23,803 bases of DNA from a virus: positions 1 to 23,803 of the IMG/VR virus record IMGVR_UViG_3300014050_000139. The stretch is one strand, 5' to 3'. Positions 1 through 7,899 of this stretch are shown here, piece by piece. The position numbers and the translations under genes were made by a program. How positions within the stretch are numbered: position 1 is the first letter of the stretch; each line of letters starts with the position of its first letter. Below the pieces are notes generated by a model, which was not told where the DNA came from, did not search any database, and worked only from the letters and a program-made list of their open reading frames with translations.

Positions 1-584
1 CTTAGTTGCGCATCGGTTAACGGGCCGCTCACAGGTTGCGTCGCAGGAAAATTCGACACGCTCACCGACCCACTCACAGGTTGAGTAGCAGGGAAATTCG
101 ACACACTAACAGAACCGCTCACAGGTTGCGTCACACCGCTACCATCCACAGGAACACGCCCGCCAACAGAAGCAGGAACCCTGCTAAGTAACGTCGTCCA
201 GTTCTGCATGGCACGTTTAATGAACGCAATGATGCCAAACGTACCCGTGTCGCTCGATGCCGCTGAATCAGCAGGCGCACCAATACCCGTATTCGTAACC
301 GTGTCGCGACTGAACACAGGATAGTCCGCTGTGCTGTCATAGATAAACTGCAACAAGTCCCCGCTGTTATGCCCTACGGTTGAATACTCCAAGGTGATAA
401 CATCACCAGCCACATTCGTGTATCCTCGACCCGTCAACGACGGCCAATAGATAACCGTTTCACGCGTTATGTTTATGATGCCAACAAGCAGCTTAATGTC
501 GAAGTTGGCGATGTTGGTGTCCACCGTGCCAACGCCTGACGCACCCGGTGTAAACGTATAGAAGGGAGTGATGTAGTTCTTCAT
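1..584 (-). CDS. Tail fibre / receptor-binding structural protein, N-terminal part (runs off the left edge)
   Basis: The reading frame is open from an ATG at 584 to the left edge of the window, so about 194 residues are visible and the C-terminus is missing. The start overlaps the stop of the upstream wedge gene as ATGA (584-581). The first 130 residues give no recognisable domain. From about residue 150 the protein becomes a tandem 15-residue repeat of the type TQPVSGSVSVSNFPA, with 45-nt DNA copies at 25-69, 70-114 and a partial one from 115, followed by PVSGPLTDAQL. This QPVSG/SNFPA repeat is typical of phage tail fibres and related surface proteins. Its place after the baseplate genes fits a tail fibre. 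The function is inferred from repeat type and position; the receptor-binding tip would lie outside the window. Confidence 0.72.
   Translation of the reverse strand, partial: MKNYITPFYTFTPGASGVGTVDTNIANFDIKLLVGIINITRETVIYWPSLTGRGYTNVAGDVITLEYSTVGHNSGDLLQFIYDSTADYPVFSRDTVTNTGIGAPADSAASSDTGTFGIIAFIKRAMQNWTTLLSRVPASVGGRVPVDGSGVTQPVSGSVSVSNFPATQPVSGSVSVSNFPATQPVSGPLTDAQL
25..131. repeat. 45-bp tandem repeats in the tail fibre gene
   Basis: Copies start at 25, 70 and 115 (the last incomplete) on the plus strand. Each begins with CC(G/A)CTCACAGGTTG and differs from its neighbours mostly at third codon positions. The repeats are protein-coding on the minus strand and encode the TQPVSG repeat of the fibre. 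The synonymous drift shows that the array is kept for its protein sequence. Confidence 0.85.
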
Positions 585-1081
585 CCGAATAATAATGACA
601 ATGCAATAACCTGTTCATCTGTTATGCCGGGGCCAGCAGGGCCAGCAGGGCCGGGTTGACCGTCCTCTCCGGGAGGGCCAACAACAGCCACCACCTGAGT
701 AAAGATGTTACCCGCCACGAATGACGGTGTGCTTATGGTTGTGCCACCTGATACGAGAGTAGTGCTGGGCAACGCCATCAAGGTGCGCTCACTCTCTACG
801 CTCAGGTTCAGCTCGTTGTTAACGTAATCAATAAAGGCAAGCACGTTGGCATAGCCATCGGCTTGTAATTGTTGGTTTACAATAGAGCGTAGCTTCTGCT
901 CCTGCGGTGGCCCGCTCTGGTACTCTTGTATGCCCACGCCCACGGCAGGGAACTCCCGCCATGCACCCGCCACGCTTATGATGATGTCGTCGATGTGCTG
1001 GCTGTCCGATGGGCCTACCGCGTAGTCGCCATTCAGAATCAGCTCGTCGCCATCTTCATCGACAAGAAAATCATTAACCAT
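581..1081 (-). CDS. Baseplate wedge protein (gp25/GPW or Mu gp46-like) with collagen-like C-terminal segment
   Basis: 166 residues. Residues 4-100 look like the small acidic baseplate wedge family: DEDGDELILNGDYAVG followed by QHIDDIIISVAGAWREFP, where the -DI(I)xxxxGEW- region is characteristic. This protein forms part of the inner baseplate ring linking hub and wedges. Residues 135-152 are six Gly-X-Y triplets (GPP GED GQP GPA GPA GPG), a short collagen-like stretch that can trimerise. A short hydrophobic tail, VIALSLLFG, follows. The gene sits after the spike gene, with which it overlaps by 8 nt, and before the fibre gene, which it overlaps as ATGA. Position and the first domain make the baseplate call good. 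The collagen-like tail may be a connector to the fibre. Confidence 0.78.
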   Translation of the reverse strand: MVNDFLVDEDGDELILNGDYAVGPSDSQHIDDIIISVAGAWREFPAVGVGIQEYQSGPPQEQKLRSIVNQQLQADGYANVLAFIDYVNNELNLSVESERTLMALPSTTLVSGGTTISTPSFVAGNIFTQVVAVVGPPGEDGQPGPAGPAGPGITDEQVIALSLLFG

Positions 1082-1619
1082 GCTTGACGTTTTGGTTCTG
1101 CAAATCTACACTATTTATAGGTAATAGGGCCGCAACAGAACTATTAAACGCAGCTAATGAAGCCCCGCTATCCAAGCCCGACAAAGCACCAAAAGCGGCA
1201 GCACACGCCTGCTTTAATATATCAATGTTGTTGTTGACCTTTGAGGCAATCTCATCCGCAATAGGCACACCGCCATACGTGGTGTCGTTAAGCACAACCT
1301 CATCCGCTACAATCTTCCACTTCGCAAGGTCGCTGAACTTCACCACATACGAATCTTGCTTTATGAACCTCGCAACCAACACCACGCTGCCAATCTCAGG
1401 CTTCGCATATTCGCCATCATTAGGAGCCGCAGATAAGTTAACGCCCGGAATCACAGTCTCCGTAATATCGTTTACAGGCTTCACATCGCACGTTCGCGCA
1501 TCCTCGTCAACGGACACCACCTCGCACAACAGAAAGCGGCCATAATCAACCTGCATGGGGTTGGCTATGCGCTCAATAGCTTCTTTAATCTCATTCGCGT
1601 AACCGTTCGTTCCACTCAT
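1074..1619 (-). CDS. Baseplate assembly protein V / tail spike-like (OB-fold)
   Basis: 181 residues. Residues 28-100 read as the OB-fold of the gpV/gp45/gp5 spike family: LCEVVSVDEDARTCDVKPV, then a GVNLSA strand, then KPEIGSVVLVARFI, matching the usual 'G-x-V-x-x-(V/I)-D...G..V.V.F' pattern. In this family a trimer forms the membrane-piercing spike beneath the hub. The C-terminal third is alanine-rich and predicted helical (residues 125-165), not the usual beta-helix tip, so the tip may be short or supplied by another protein. The start at 1619 overlaps the hub gene's stop as ATGA. Gene order hub-spike-wedge is that of P2 and Mu. Confidence 0.8.
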   Translation of the reverse strand: MSGTNGYANEIKEAIERIANPMQVDYGRFLLCEVVSVDEDARTCDVKPVNDITETVIPGVNLSAAPNDGEYAKPEIGSVVLVARFIKQDSYVVKFSDLAKWKIVADEVVLNDTTYGGVPIADEIASKVNNNIDILKQACAAAFGALSGLDSGASLAAFNSSVAALLPINSVDLQNQNVKHG

Positions 1620-2812
1620 AACCCTTCGCTTATTGTTTTGGCATCTAACGTATCCACTCGCATATCCAAGGTAACCGCCTGCCTGTATCCTCCAACGCCA
1701 AACGTCTTCACCACCTTGCGCACCTTATACGTGCCGTTCCTATCAGGCATAACCTCATCTATCAACTGCGCATTGTCTCCATGCGTAAGCGATGGCAACC
1801 CAAACGTAGTGAAATTGCCCTGCAAGCCCGTGTATATCAGCTTGTAGGCATTAGCCCGCACCAGCTTCTTCAACTCGTCCAAGCTCTCCGCAGGTAGGTT
1901 CATCGTCCTTAGTTCTCCCTCCCATCCTTGCGGCTTCGCATCGTAGATATTCAACACACCTCTGTTATATATAGCGAAGCACTCATACCGCTTTAGCTTG
2001 GTCTTGGGCCTGTTGTCCTTGGTCGTGCCGTTCTGAAACTTGCCGAAACTGTACGCCTGAATCCCAAGTATCACATCGTCCGTCCTCACAAAGTCAAGGT
2101 TGTCTGCAATGACGTTGTACTGAAACCTAAACAGCCGTGTTCGCACGTCCTCCGGCCAGTAGCGGAAGGCTGCTGCGTACAATATATTACCTCGAAAAAA
2201 ACACTCTAACTTATAGTTGCGCTGAATCATATCCAGCACCTCGGCCACCGTTTGGTTCTGCGTATAGATGTCCGGCTTCACCTTCGTGGTGATAGGCTTG
2301 CTGTTCATCGTCTCCTTTAGCGTGAACCCTGTGCCTTGTAACATCTCTTTTATCACGCCCTGAACCGTGTACCCCGTCCATGTCTTATTCGGAGCCTGAA
2401 CCTGCGTGAGCTTGTACATATTGTCAACCGCGTATATCGTCATCGGCTTTTTTGAACGCACACCGCTAACCCACCCTTCAAACTCGACGTTCAGCTCGGT
2501 GACGCGCATCTTCTTTGCCTCATCGTAATAGTTGTATCCCAACTCAACGGTGATTTTATCGCCCCGAAGTATTACAGGAGCTGTCGTTTCACCGCCTCCG
2601 ATATTCTTGCCCTGCCACGAGAACAAACTCCCATCAGACTTTCGGAAGTACACCTTCTGAGGCACAATTATCTCGCACGTATCGCTCAGGTTCTCCCACG
2701 AGGTAACAATCTCGACGTTATGCACGAAGTCAAACGAATAGGTATCCGACCTCTGAGGATAGTCCACCGTCGGCTGTTGCTGAATCGTTATGCGAGATAC
2801 CAGTTTAAGCAT
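1616..2812 (-). CDS. Late control D-like baseplate hub protein (gp27/gpD family)
   Basis: 398 residues, the usual size for a gpD/gp44-type hub. The middle region (about 75-215) has the family's pattern: GDKITVELGY, FEGWVSGV, then TVQGVIKEMLQGTGF and the TVAEVLDMIQRNYKLECFFRGNILY segment, where the '(S)v.evl..ia...gl.....g..l.' motif is the gpD signature. The C-terminal part contains GLPSLTHGDNAQLID, the typical HGD turn of the last hub domain. The trimeric hub bridges tube and spike. The gene starts 8 nt inside the upstream gene and is followed by the spike gene. Confidence 0.85.
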   Translation of the reverse strand: MLKLVSRITIQQQPTVDYPQRSDTYSFDFVHNVEIVTSWENLSDTCEIIVPQKVYFRKSDGSLFSWQGKNIGGGETTAPVILRGDKITVELGYNYYDEAKKMRVTELNVEFEGWVSGVRSKKPMTIYAVDNMYKLTQVQAPNKTWTGYTVQGVIKEMLQGTGFTLKETMNSKPITTKVKPDIYTQNQTVAEVLDMIQRNYKLECFFRGNILYAAAFRYWPEDVRTRLFRFQYNVIADNLDFVRTDDVILGIQAYSFGKFQNGTTKDNRPKTKLKRYECFAIYNRGVLNIYDAKPQGWEGELRTMNLPAESLDELKKLVRANAYKLIYTGLQGNFTTFGLPSLTHGDNAQLIDEVMPDRNGTYKVRKVVKTFGVGGYRQAVTLDMRVDTLDAKTISEGL

Positions 2813-3479
2813 TCGGGAGTAGGTTCACGATAAACGGAGCGTCACTTCTTGCCTCAATATTAAACCGTTGCACGCTGTACTGCCCTTCGGTTTGCCAGAA
2901 GCTGAAATCGGTGATAACAATCTGGTTGATATTAAACAGATTGGTCAAGTACCATGAGTAAACGGTTAGCTCTTGGTTGCTATCCGATGCCTTGATGAGG
3001 TCTTCCACCGTGTTTTCCGTCGATATGCCGCTGCCAAACTGCGCACCGTTGTACTTGTCAGGGTAGCGACCGTTATCGCCTGCTATAACCCCGTTAATCG
3101 TGATGCGGTAATCCGATGCACCTATGTACTCCTTCACGCTTCCATCCTTGCCTTGGATGTCTGTATAAACGATGTTTTTTGGCCTGTACACTTGGAATAG
3201 CACCGCATCGAACTCCATGTCACCAAACCGCACGACGGTTCCGTCGCCTCGCGTGTAGGTGTCACCACCTATGCTCAGGTTGCTCACGACGATGCCACCG
3301 AGATAGCTACGTGCGTTCGGCCCCAGCTTGCTCTCTTGTCCGCTCGACGTGGGTAGGTAGGTCTTGATGGCACTCGTGGCCGCAGCGTTTAATCCAATCG
3401 CACTCGCTATCTGATACGCTCGCTTAATCTGAGCCTGTGGCGATGGTGGGAAGTTGAGGTTGATGTCTTGTAGTGCCAT
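2805..3479 (-). CDS. Baseplate/tail protein, DUF6046-like
   Basis: 224 residues, beta-rich, no signal peptide or membrane segment. The region from about residue 60 to 200 (SNLSIGGDTYTRGDG... FDAVLFQV... YRITINGVIAG... FWQTEGQYSVQRFNIEARSD) looks like the DUF6046 family known from Bacteroidota phages. It lies between tape measure and hub, the slot of Mu gp43 / P2 gpU / LysM tail proteins that cap the tube and seat the hub. The start is the ATG at 3479, 4 nt after the tape measure stop. The family name is from memory of the pattern; the role is inferred from position. Confidence 0.65.
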   Translation of the reverse strand: MALQDINLNFPPSPQAQIKRAYQIASAIGLNAAATSAIKTYLPTSSGQESKLGPNARSYLGGIVVSNLSIGGDTYTRGDGTVVRFGDMEFDAVLFQVYRPKNIVYTDIQGKDGSVKEYIGASDYRITINGVIAGDNGRYPDKYNGAQFGSGISTENTVEDLIKASDSNQELTVYSWYLTNLFNINQIVITDFSFWQTEGQYSVQRFNIEARSDAPFIVNLLPNA

Positions 3480-3483
3480 AGGT

Positions 3484-5172
3484 TTAGTGCACGCTCATGC
3501 GTTGCGCGTCGTTTAATGCTCCCGTAATCATCTCCATAACCTTATCTGCCACCACTCGATAGTTGGGGTCTTTAACGTCGCTTATCTCGATGTTCTCAGC
3601 CGCTTTCATCTCGGCAATGTTAATGTGTATCTGCGTGTACTTCGGTGCGCTTGCTCTTGCTGCCGCCTCGGCTGTTGTTGCACCTGTGGGTGTAGATGCA
3701 CCAGCGGGAGCGGTTGGATTCCCTTTCATGTCAAACGTCCTCGCAATACCTCCAAGTTCTGAATAGCTTTGCAAAAGAACGGCAGATATATTGCTAAACT
3801 TTTGAAAGTCTATCTCTCCTGCCTTGTATTGCCTTCGGATGTCCTGTAACTGCTTGCTGACGGCTATCTTTTCAGTCAATGCAGACATCTTGCTCTTTGA
3901 TGCTAACTGCGCACGTTGATTGGCTTGTGTTTGATAACCCAACACTTGTGATATTTCATCGGGCGAACCCATAGCAGAAGCCAACTGCTCCAAACCTACA
4001 TACGAAGCAAGGTTGTGTATGTTCCTTACGACAGCACTATATCCTACGGCCCCATACTTGCTAAAGGCCGCGTCCATCTTATTAGCCAAGCTAATACTGG
4101 AACCCATAGCATCAATTAAATAATTTAATGCCGATGTGATACTGTTTATTTCACCTGTCTGCGACTGCCCAATACTAACCTTTAGCTGTTCCCAACTGTC
4201 TCCAAGCATACTAATCTGGCCGCCCGTTGTTTTGGCTTGCTCCTGCATCATGTTGAAGAACATCCCCCCTGATGCAGTCATAGACTGGAAGGCTTTCTCA
4301 ACGTCACTAAACCCAACCTTGCCCTCTTCAACCATCTTCATCACCGCCTCCTCAGTCACGTTGAACTGCTTCGCCAACTCTTTTAATATCGGAATACCGC
4401 GTATAGTGAACTGGTTGATGTCGCGGGTATATGCACGTCCTTGGGTCTTTAACGTGCCATAGGTATAAGCGATGTCACTAAACGGAATTTTCAATGCCGA
4501 TGCCACGTCGCCCAACATCCGAATGTTCTTAGTTACATCTCCCGCGCTGAACCCATAAGCTATAAGCTGTTTGGTAGCATCTTGAACCTCCACAAGGCTA
4601 AACGGGGTTTCCTTTGCCAAGGACACAAGCTGGGTCTGTAACGCTTGCGCCACCTGCTCGTCGCCACGCATCAATGTGCGGAGGCTCGCGCTGAAGTACT
4701 CATAATTAACAAGGCTATCCACAACAGCCTTGCCAAACCTAACAACCTCATAAGTCCCAAAGCCTATGCCTAAAGCACTCAGGGCTCTTGAACCATAAGC
4801 ACCTAACCCTGCAAACCTTGACGCTTTGCCTTTCCCGAAGTCTGAATCGCTGGCCGTTTGCTGAAACTCAGGCGGAACAAACCCACCACGACCGCCACCA
4901 CCAGCACCACCAGAAAAGCCGCCACGCCTACCGCCACGACCGCCACCGCCTCCGTCATCGCCAAAGCTAAAACCACGTCCACCGCCACGTCTGCCGCCTC
5001 CTCCAGATGATTGTCTCTTTTCAATCCGCACAAGGCCACGCTCAACGTCTTTGAGGTCTTTCTCAACGTCTTTGAGATTCTCGTCGAGCTTCTCAGCCTC
5101 CTTGGCCGCGTCCTTTATAGCCTTTGTGAAATAATCGCGCAGGCTTAGCGTGTACCTAATCTCTTTATTCAT
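3484..5172 (-). CDS. Tail tape measure protein
   Basis: 562 residues. Residues 18-54 form a charged heptad-like coiled coil (KEAEKLDENLKDVEKDLKDV). Residues 55-98 are a Gly/Arg-rich low-complexity linker with few other residue types. From about residue 150 to 345 is the conserved tape-measure N-terminal domain: LRTLMRGDEQVAQAL, TPFSLVEVQDATKQLIAYGF, GRAYTRDINQFTIRGIPIL, GKVGFSDVEKAFQSMTASGG. The protein sets tail length and is packed inside the tube during assembly; its small size implies a short tail. The ATG at 5172 overlaps the stop of the frameshifted chaperone (ATGA, 5172-5169), so translation of the two is coupled. A degenerate -7-like element (TACCTTTA) lies 4 nt upstream but sits in coding sequence. 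Confidence 0.93.
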   Translation of the reverse strand: MNKEIRYTLSLRDYFTKAIKDAAKEAEKLDENLKDVEKDLKDVERGLVRIEKRQSSGGGGRRGGGRGFSFGDDGGGGGRGGRRGGFSGGAGGGGRGGFVPPEFQQTASDSDFGKGKASRFAGLGAYGSRALSALGIGFGTYEVVRFGKAVVDSLVNYEYFSASLRTLMRGDEQVAQALQTQLVSLAKETPFSLVEVQDATKQLIAYGFSAGDVTKNIRMLGDVASALKIPFSDIAYTYGTLKTQGRAYTRDINQFTIRGIPILKELAKQFNVTEEAVMKMVEEGKVGFSDVEKAFQSMTASGGMFFNMMQEQAKTTGGQISMLGDSWEQLKVSIGQSQTGEINSITSALNYLIDAMGSSISLANKMDAAFSKYGAVGYSAVVRNIHNLASYVGLEQLASAMGSPDEISQVLGYQTQANQRAQLASKSKMSALTEKIAVSKQLQDIRRQYKAGEIDFQKFSNISAVLLQSYSELGGIARTFDMKGNPTAPAGASTPTGATTAEAAARASAPKYTQIHINIAEMKAAENIEISDVKDPNYRVVADKVMEMITGALNDAQRMSVH

Positions 5173-5360
5173 GACTTAAAGGTATAACCTTTTTGTTTCA
5201 TAATAAACTTGCATTGTGCTATCAACTTGCCCACCTCTTCCGGCTCCTGCTTCATCAAGTCCATGCTAAAGAAGTACCTAACCCAAGCAGCCCATTGCAT
5301 AATGCCAGCCTCCCCTCCATCATTGATAGTCTTCCACGCTACTTCGTAGCTGTCCCAGAC
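5169..5360 (-). CDS. -1 frame extension of the tail assembly chaperone (GT-type product)
   Basis: The -1 frame relative to the 115-residue chaperone is open from the A9 run (5361-5369) to a TGA at 5171-5169. It adds 63 residues beginning VWDSYEVAWKTINDGG and ending KQKGYTFKS. There is no gene in frame 0 here, and the frame stops exactly on the tape measure start. A shift at A_AAA_AAG (5366-5360) gives a 172-residue fusion: 109 residues of frame 0 plus 63. Long-tailed phages commonly make such a G/GT pair, where the T part binds the tape measure. The extension's own composition (W, Y, charged helices) looks like real protein. Confidence 0.85.
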   Translation of the reverse strand, partial: VWDSYEVAWKTINDGGEAGIMQWAAWVRYFFSMDLMKQEPEEVGKLIAQCKFIMKQKGYTFKS

Positions 5361-5366
5361 TTTTTT
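5338..5366 (-). promoter_or_regulatory. Programmed -1 ribosomal frameshift site with stem-loop
   Basis: On the minus strand the heptamer A_AAA_AAG (5366-5360), in frame 0 of the chaperone, lies at the end of a run of nine A. It is the same slippery heptamer used by E. coli dnaX. Nine nucleotides later a perfect hairpin GCTAC-GAA-GTAGC (5350-5338) follows, and the frame-0 stop TAG lies within its 3' arm. Slippery site, spacer and hairpin are all at standard distances for -1 frameshifting. Confidence 0.83.
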
Positions 5367-5686
5367 TTTACATCTCCAATATAGAACTCAACAAGCTCCT
5401 CCGCCTTCATGTAAGCACCCAACAGCAACGCCTCATCGGCCTCCTTGCCACTCCAGAATCGCGGGTCGCTATCCTCCACAATCGCGCAAGCATCAAAAAG
5501 ATACTTCGCACTAAACGCCCTACTCTTCACCCACTCATCCCATGCCAGCATCTTGGTCTCAAGGCTGGGGTTCTTCAAAAAAAGAACCGCGTCGCCTTCC
5601 GGGGTGCGGAAAACGTACGCGGTAACTTTTCTATTATGCTTCGCTGTTAACTCAGCTTCTTTAGTTTCAATGTCCTGTGCAGTCAT
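5339..5686 (-). CDS. Tail assembly chaperone, short form (G-type)
   Basis: 115 residues, start ATG at 5686. Mostly helical and acidic (KYLFDACAIVEDSDPRFW, EADEALLLGAYMKAEELVEF), with a lysine run just before the end where the frameshift site lies. It sits between tube and tape measure, the fixed place of the tail chaperone pair in lambda, P2 and Mu-like phages. The short form is the product of normal termination at TAG 5341-5339; the long form arises by frameshift. A consensus TAnnTTTG element ends 5 nt upstream of the ATG, so the gene may also be expressed from its own transcript. Confidence 0.85.
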   Translation of the reverse strand: MTAQDIETKEAELTAKHNRKVTAYVFRTPEGDAVLFLKNPSLETKMLAWDEWVKSRAFSAKYLFDACAIVEDSDPRFWSGKEADEALLLGAYMKAEELVEFYIGDVKKKSGTATK

Positions 5687-5691
5687 AGCTG

Positions 5692-5699
5692 CAAAGGTA
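5692..5699 (-). promoter_or_regulatory. Bacteroidota -7 element (TACCTTTG) 5 nt upstream of the chaperone start
   Basis: Minus-strand TACCTTTG matches TAnnTTTG fully. The expected transcription start is at or next to the ATG at 5686, which would give a leaderless mRNA. No TTTG is seen 19-21 nt upstream, so the -33 half is missing or degenerate. Confidence 0.5.
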
Positions 5700-5703
5700 G
5701 TTA

Positions 5704-6126
5704 TTAAATCGAAACTATATCGCCAATAACAAGCTCAATCTCAACGTCTATCGAGGTGTCGCCTTGGTTTGTGGTCATGTCAAACCCTTTGAACTCCACC
5801 ATCTTCAACGTATCCTTCCGAGGTTGTAAGCGTGTACCATCGCTGAACACAACCGGAATATCAAACGGAGGAATCTCCTCGATATTCTTGTTGGGAGCCG
5901 CGTCGATGAGCCTGTTCAGCTCCTCGCGCTTAATGGTGATGCTTCCCTCGTACTCCTTGTTGCCATACCCACGACTAACAGGCGCATAGCCCGCTCCGTA
6001 GATATTTTCTTTCATCTGCGTTTTCTTATAGGCTATCTTGGTGATGCCCACGATAGGCAGGCCACCCGCTACAAAGGAAACGCTGCCCCAGTTGTAGCTT
6101 ACGCCATTGATTAAAGTTGTAGCCAT
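5704..6126 (-). CDS. Tail tube protein
   Basis: 140 residues, directly after the sheath gene (2-nt gap) and before the chaperone, which is where the tube protein of contractile-tailed phages lies. It begins MATTLINGVSYNWGSVSF and contains alternating beta strands (GITKIAYKKTQ, YEGSITIKREEL, FDIPVVFSDG, TSIDVEIELVIGDI), consistent with the gpFII/Hcp-like tube fold. Hexamer rings of this protein form the inner tube through which DNA passes. The size is normal for the family. The assignment rests on size, position and strand pattern rather than a catalytic motif. Confidence 0.83.
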   Translation of the reverse strand: MATTLINGVSYNWGSVSFVAGGLPIVGITKIAYKKTQMKENIYGAGYAPVSRGYGNKEYEGSITIKREELNRLIDAAPNKNIEEIPPFDIPVVFSDGTRLQPRKDTLKMVEFKGFDMTTNQGDTSIDVEIELVIGDIVSI

Positions 6127-6128
6127 GA

Positions 6129-7643
6129 TTATGCTAAGGTTACGGTGAATCGGTTTGTAATGGTGATGTAATCGGCCACGCCCACAGGTAACAACGCTAC
6201 GCTGATGTCAACAGACGAGGTGGATAGCACGTTCTGAGCAGGGTTGATGGTAACAGCGTAGTTGCTCAGTTCACCTGCGCGAACCATAACATCAAGCTGT
6301 TGACCAATAGCACCTGAGAAGATCTCTATTGTAACGTCTGTCATCGTCCCGTCGCTGTTCAAGATGATAGGGCTTGACTGGAAAGGAATCATCGCTATGC
6401 GCTCCACGCGGCCCGCCTTCTGTATAGTACGGTTGTTGTAAAGGAAACGGTAGTCGCTGGTCTCCAAGGTAGCCGTGTTGGGCGGGGTGTTGTAGGTTCC
6501 AACGTAATCGGTAATCTTGCGCAGGAAGCAGTACCCGTAGGTTGTAAGCTGGTCAAGCACGTTATTCGTTTCGGCTGTTGCGTAGGTCGTGCCGTTGCTG
6601 AAGCCGATGCTGTTAAGCTCGGTTCCGTCGGTCATGTTATACGCACCTACCCACGCCCATGAATCGCTCACCTTTGACAAGGAAAGCACTCCGAGCTTCG
6701 CGCCCAAGTCGCTGATGGACTTGCCATTAGCCTTGAAGAGCCATGCACCCGTGCCTCCTGCATCCTGTCCAATCTGAACTGATACCATCTCGGAATCCAA
6801 TCCGCTAAGATCAGCCAATGTGCTGAGGTCAGCCGTGCCGCTAATCTCAGGAGCAAACAAGGCAACCATAGGACGATACGCGGCAAAAGCGGAATCCATC
6901 TGGGCTTGTATCTTGGTTACCTGAGTGGTGGCAAACGCGGTAGCAAGGTCGTGCATGATAGCCACCTGACGAATCTTGCCTTCGGCAAAATTGCGCAAGG
7001 TGGTAATCTCCTCGAAGTTCGTGCCGTAGGTAGACCCCGGAATATGCACGTAGAGGCTTCCGTTTGGTATGATACGGAAGTACTCCCCGATGTGGTAACG
7101 AAGCACCGCAATAGGGCTTACAGAGCCGCCTGTCGCTTGTGTTATAGATGTGGTAATCGCTCCCGTTATAACGGTGCTGATAGTGCCGGGTGATATGCCG
7201 TTGAACTTCGGGATGGTGATGGTCACGTTGGACGTAGCCGCAGAAGCGGTGTATCCGTGTACATTGGTTCCCGCGTTGATGACAGCGGCCACAGCGGTAG
7301 CCACAGCGTTGGCGTTGGCTTGAGATGCACTCTTGGTGAAGGTTCCAAGGTTTACGCTCTCTCCCTTAACATTCAAGTGAAAGATGGTAAGCGTGTCGCC
7401 ATTGCTACCGGCGGCAGTAATCTGCACAACGCCCGTCTGAGCGGTGGCATCCGAGTAGAGGTAGTTGATGCCCAAGGCTTCGGCCTGAGCAACACTATTA
7501 ACAATCTTTGTGCGAGCGGTGGAAGTAAACCCGCTGGGCAACGTGGTCATGTAGGCAATTAAGCCGCTGATGAAGTCGCTCCCTGTGGGTTGCCTTTGCA
7601 AGCCGCCCTGTCCGTTGACAATCTTTACGAATGGTAGTTGCAT
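6129..7643 (-). CDS. Contractile tail sheath protein
   Basis: 504 residues. The C-terminal 300 residues carry sheath features: ILNSDGTMTDVTIEIFSG, the late 'R.....IQKAGRVERIAMIP' region, and SDYRFLYNNRTI. Residues about 70-173 look like an extra inserted domain (GVVQITAAGSNGDTLTIF, NLGTFTKSASQANANAVA, GYTASAATSNVTITIP), a Ser/Thr/Ala-rich beta module that probably projects from the sheath surface. After it the core resumes at LRYHIGEYFRII. The gene shows that the phage has a contractile tail. It begins 15 nt downstream of a strong terminator, so it needs either read-through or a promoter not recognised here. Confidence 0.9.
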   Translation of the reverse strand: MQLPFVKIVNGQGGLQRQPTGSDFISGLIAYMTTLPSGFTSTARTKIVNSVAQAEALGINYLYSDATAQTGVVQITAAGSNGDTLTIFHLNVKGESVNLGTFTKSASQANANAVATAVAAVINAGTNVHGYTASAATSNVTITIPKFNGISPGTISTVITGAITTSITQATGGSVSPIAVLRYHIGEYFRIIPNGSLYVHIPGSTYGTNFEEITTLRNFAEGKIRQVAIMHDLATAFATTQVTKIQAQMDSAFAAYRPMVALFAPEISGTADLSTLADLSGLDSEMVSVQIGQDAGGTGAWLFKANGKSISDLGAKLGVLSLSKVSDSWAWVGAYNMTDGTELNSIGFSNGTTYATAETNNVLDQLTTYGYCFLRKITDYVGTYNTPPNTATLETSDYRFLYNNRTIQKAGRVERIAMIPFQSSPIILNSDGTMTDVTIEIFSGAIGQQLDVMVRAGELSNYAVTINPAQNVLSTSSVDISVALLPVGVADYITITNRFTVTLA

Positions 7644-7658
7644 TGTTTTGTTGTTATT

Positions 7659-7689
7659 AAAAAGGCCCCCATTATGAAACGGGGGCCTT
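7659..7689 (-). terminator. Intrinsic terminator between head and tail operons
   Basis: A perfect 9-bp inverted repeat, AAGGCCCCC (7662-7670) and GGGGGCCTT (7681-7689), with a 10-nt loop. On the minus strand the stem is followed by T5 (7663-7659), as for a terminator of the capsid operon. It lies just after the stop of the 66-residue gene (7695). Confidence 0.88.
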
Positions 7690-7694
7690 CGTTA

Positions 7695-7895
7695 TTACTT
7701 GTTTTTGCGCCCTCTCTTTGGGCCTTCGCCACCTTCGGAGGTATCGTCTGGGCCATCCTCCAACGCCAGTATGTCGGCCTTGGACTTGTACTCATAACCC
7801 TCGAAAGGGCCACCGACCCACTCCCCGGTGCTAAGGTTTACATACAACCCACCTAACTCGGTGGAGTTGATATGATTCTTGAGGTTTTCAAACAT
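7695..7895 (-). CDS. Small hypothetical protein at the end of the capsid operon
   Basis: 66 residues, starting MFENLKNHINSTELGGLYVN and ending in a charged, glycine-rich tail (GGEGPKRGRKNK). The first 45 residues contain LSTGEWVGGPFEGYEYKS and may form a small folded domain; the rest is likely disordered. Small proteins after the capsid gene are often head-completion or minor tail proteins. No family is recognised. It is the last gene before the 7659-7689 terminator. Confidence 0.65.
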   Translation of the reverse strand: MFENLKNHINSTELGGLYVNLSTGEWVGGPFEGYEYKSKADILALEDGPDDTSEGGEGPKRGRKNK

Positions 7896-7899
7896 AAGG

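Noticed and set aside
1-131. Regular repeats at the left edge as a CRISPR array
   Set aside because: The 45-bp units are adjacent without spacers and encode a repeated peptide of the fibre.
1084-1545. A 153-codon plus-strand open frame opposite the spike gene
   Set aside because: It is antisense to the spike gene, low in complexity, and has no promoter element or recognisable domain.
4803-5066. An 87-codon minus-strand frame over the tape measure Gly-rich linker
   Set aside because: It is an alternate-frame reading of GGN repeats that yields Val/Ala runs; an artefact of the repeat composition.
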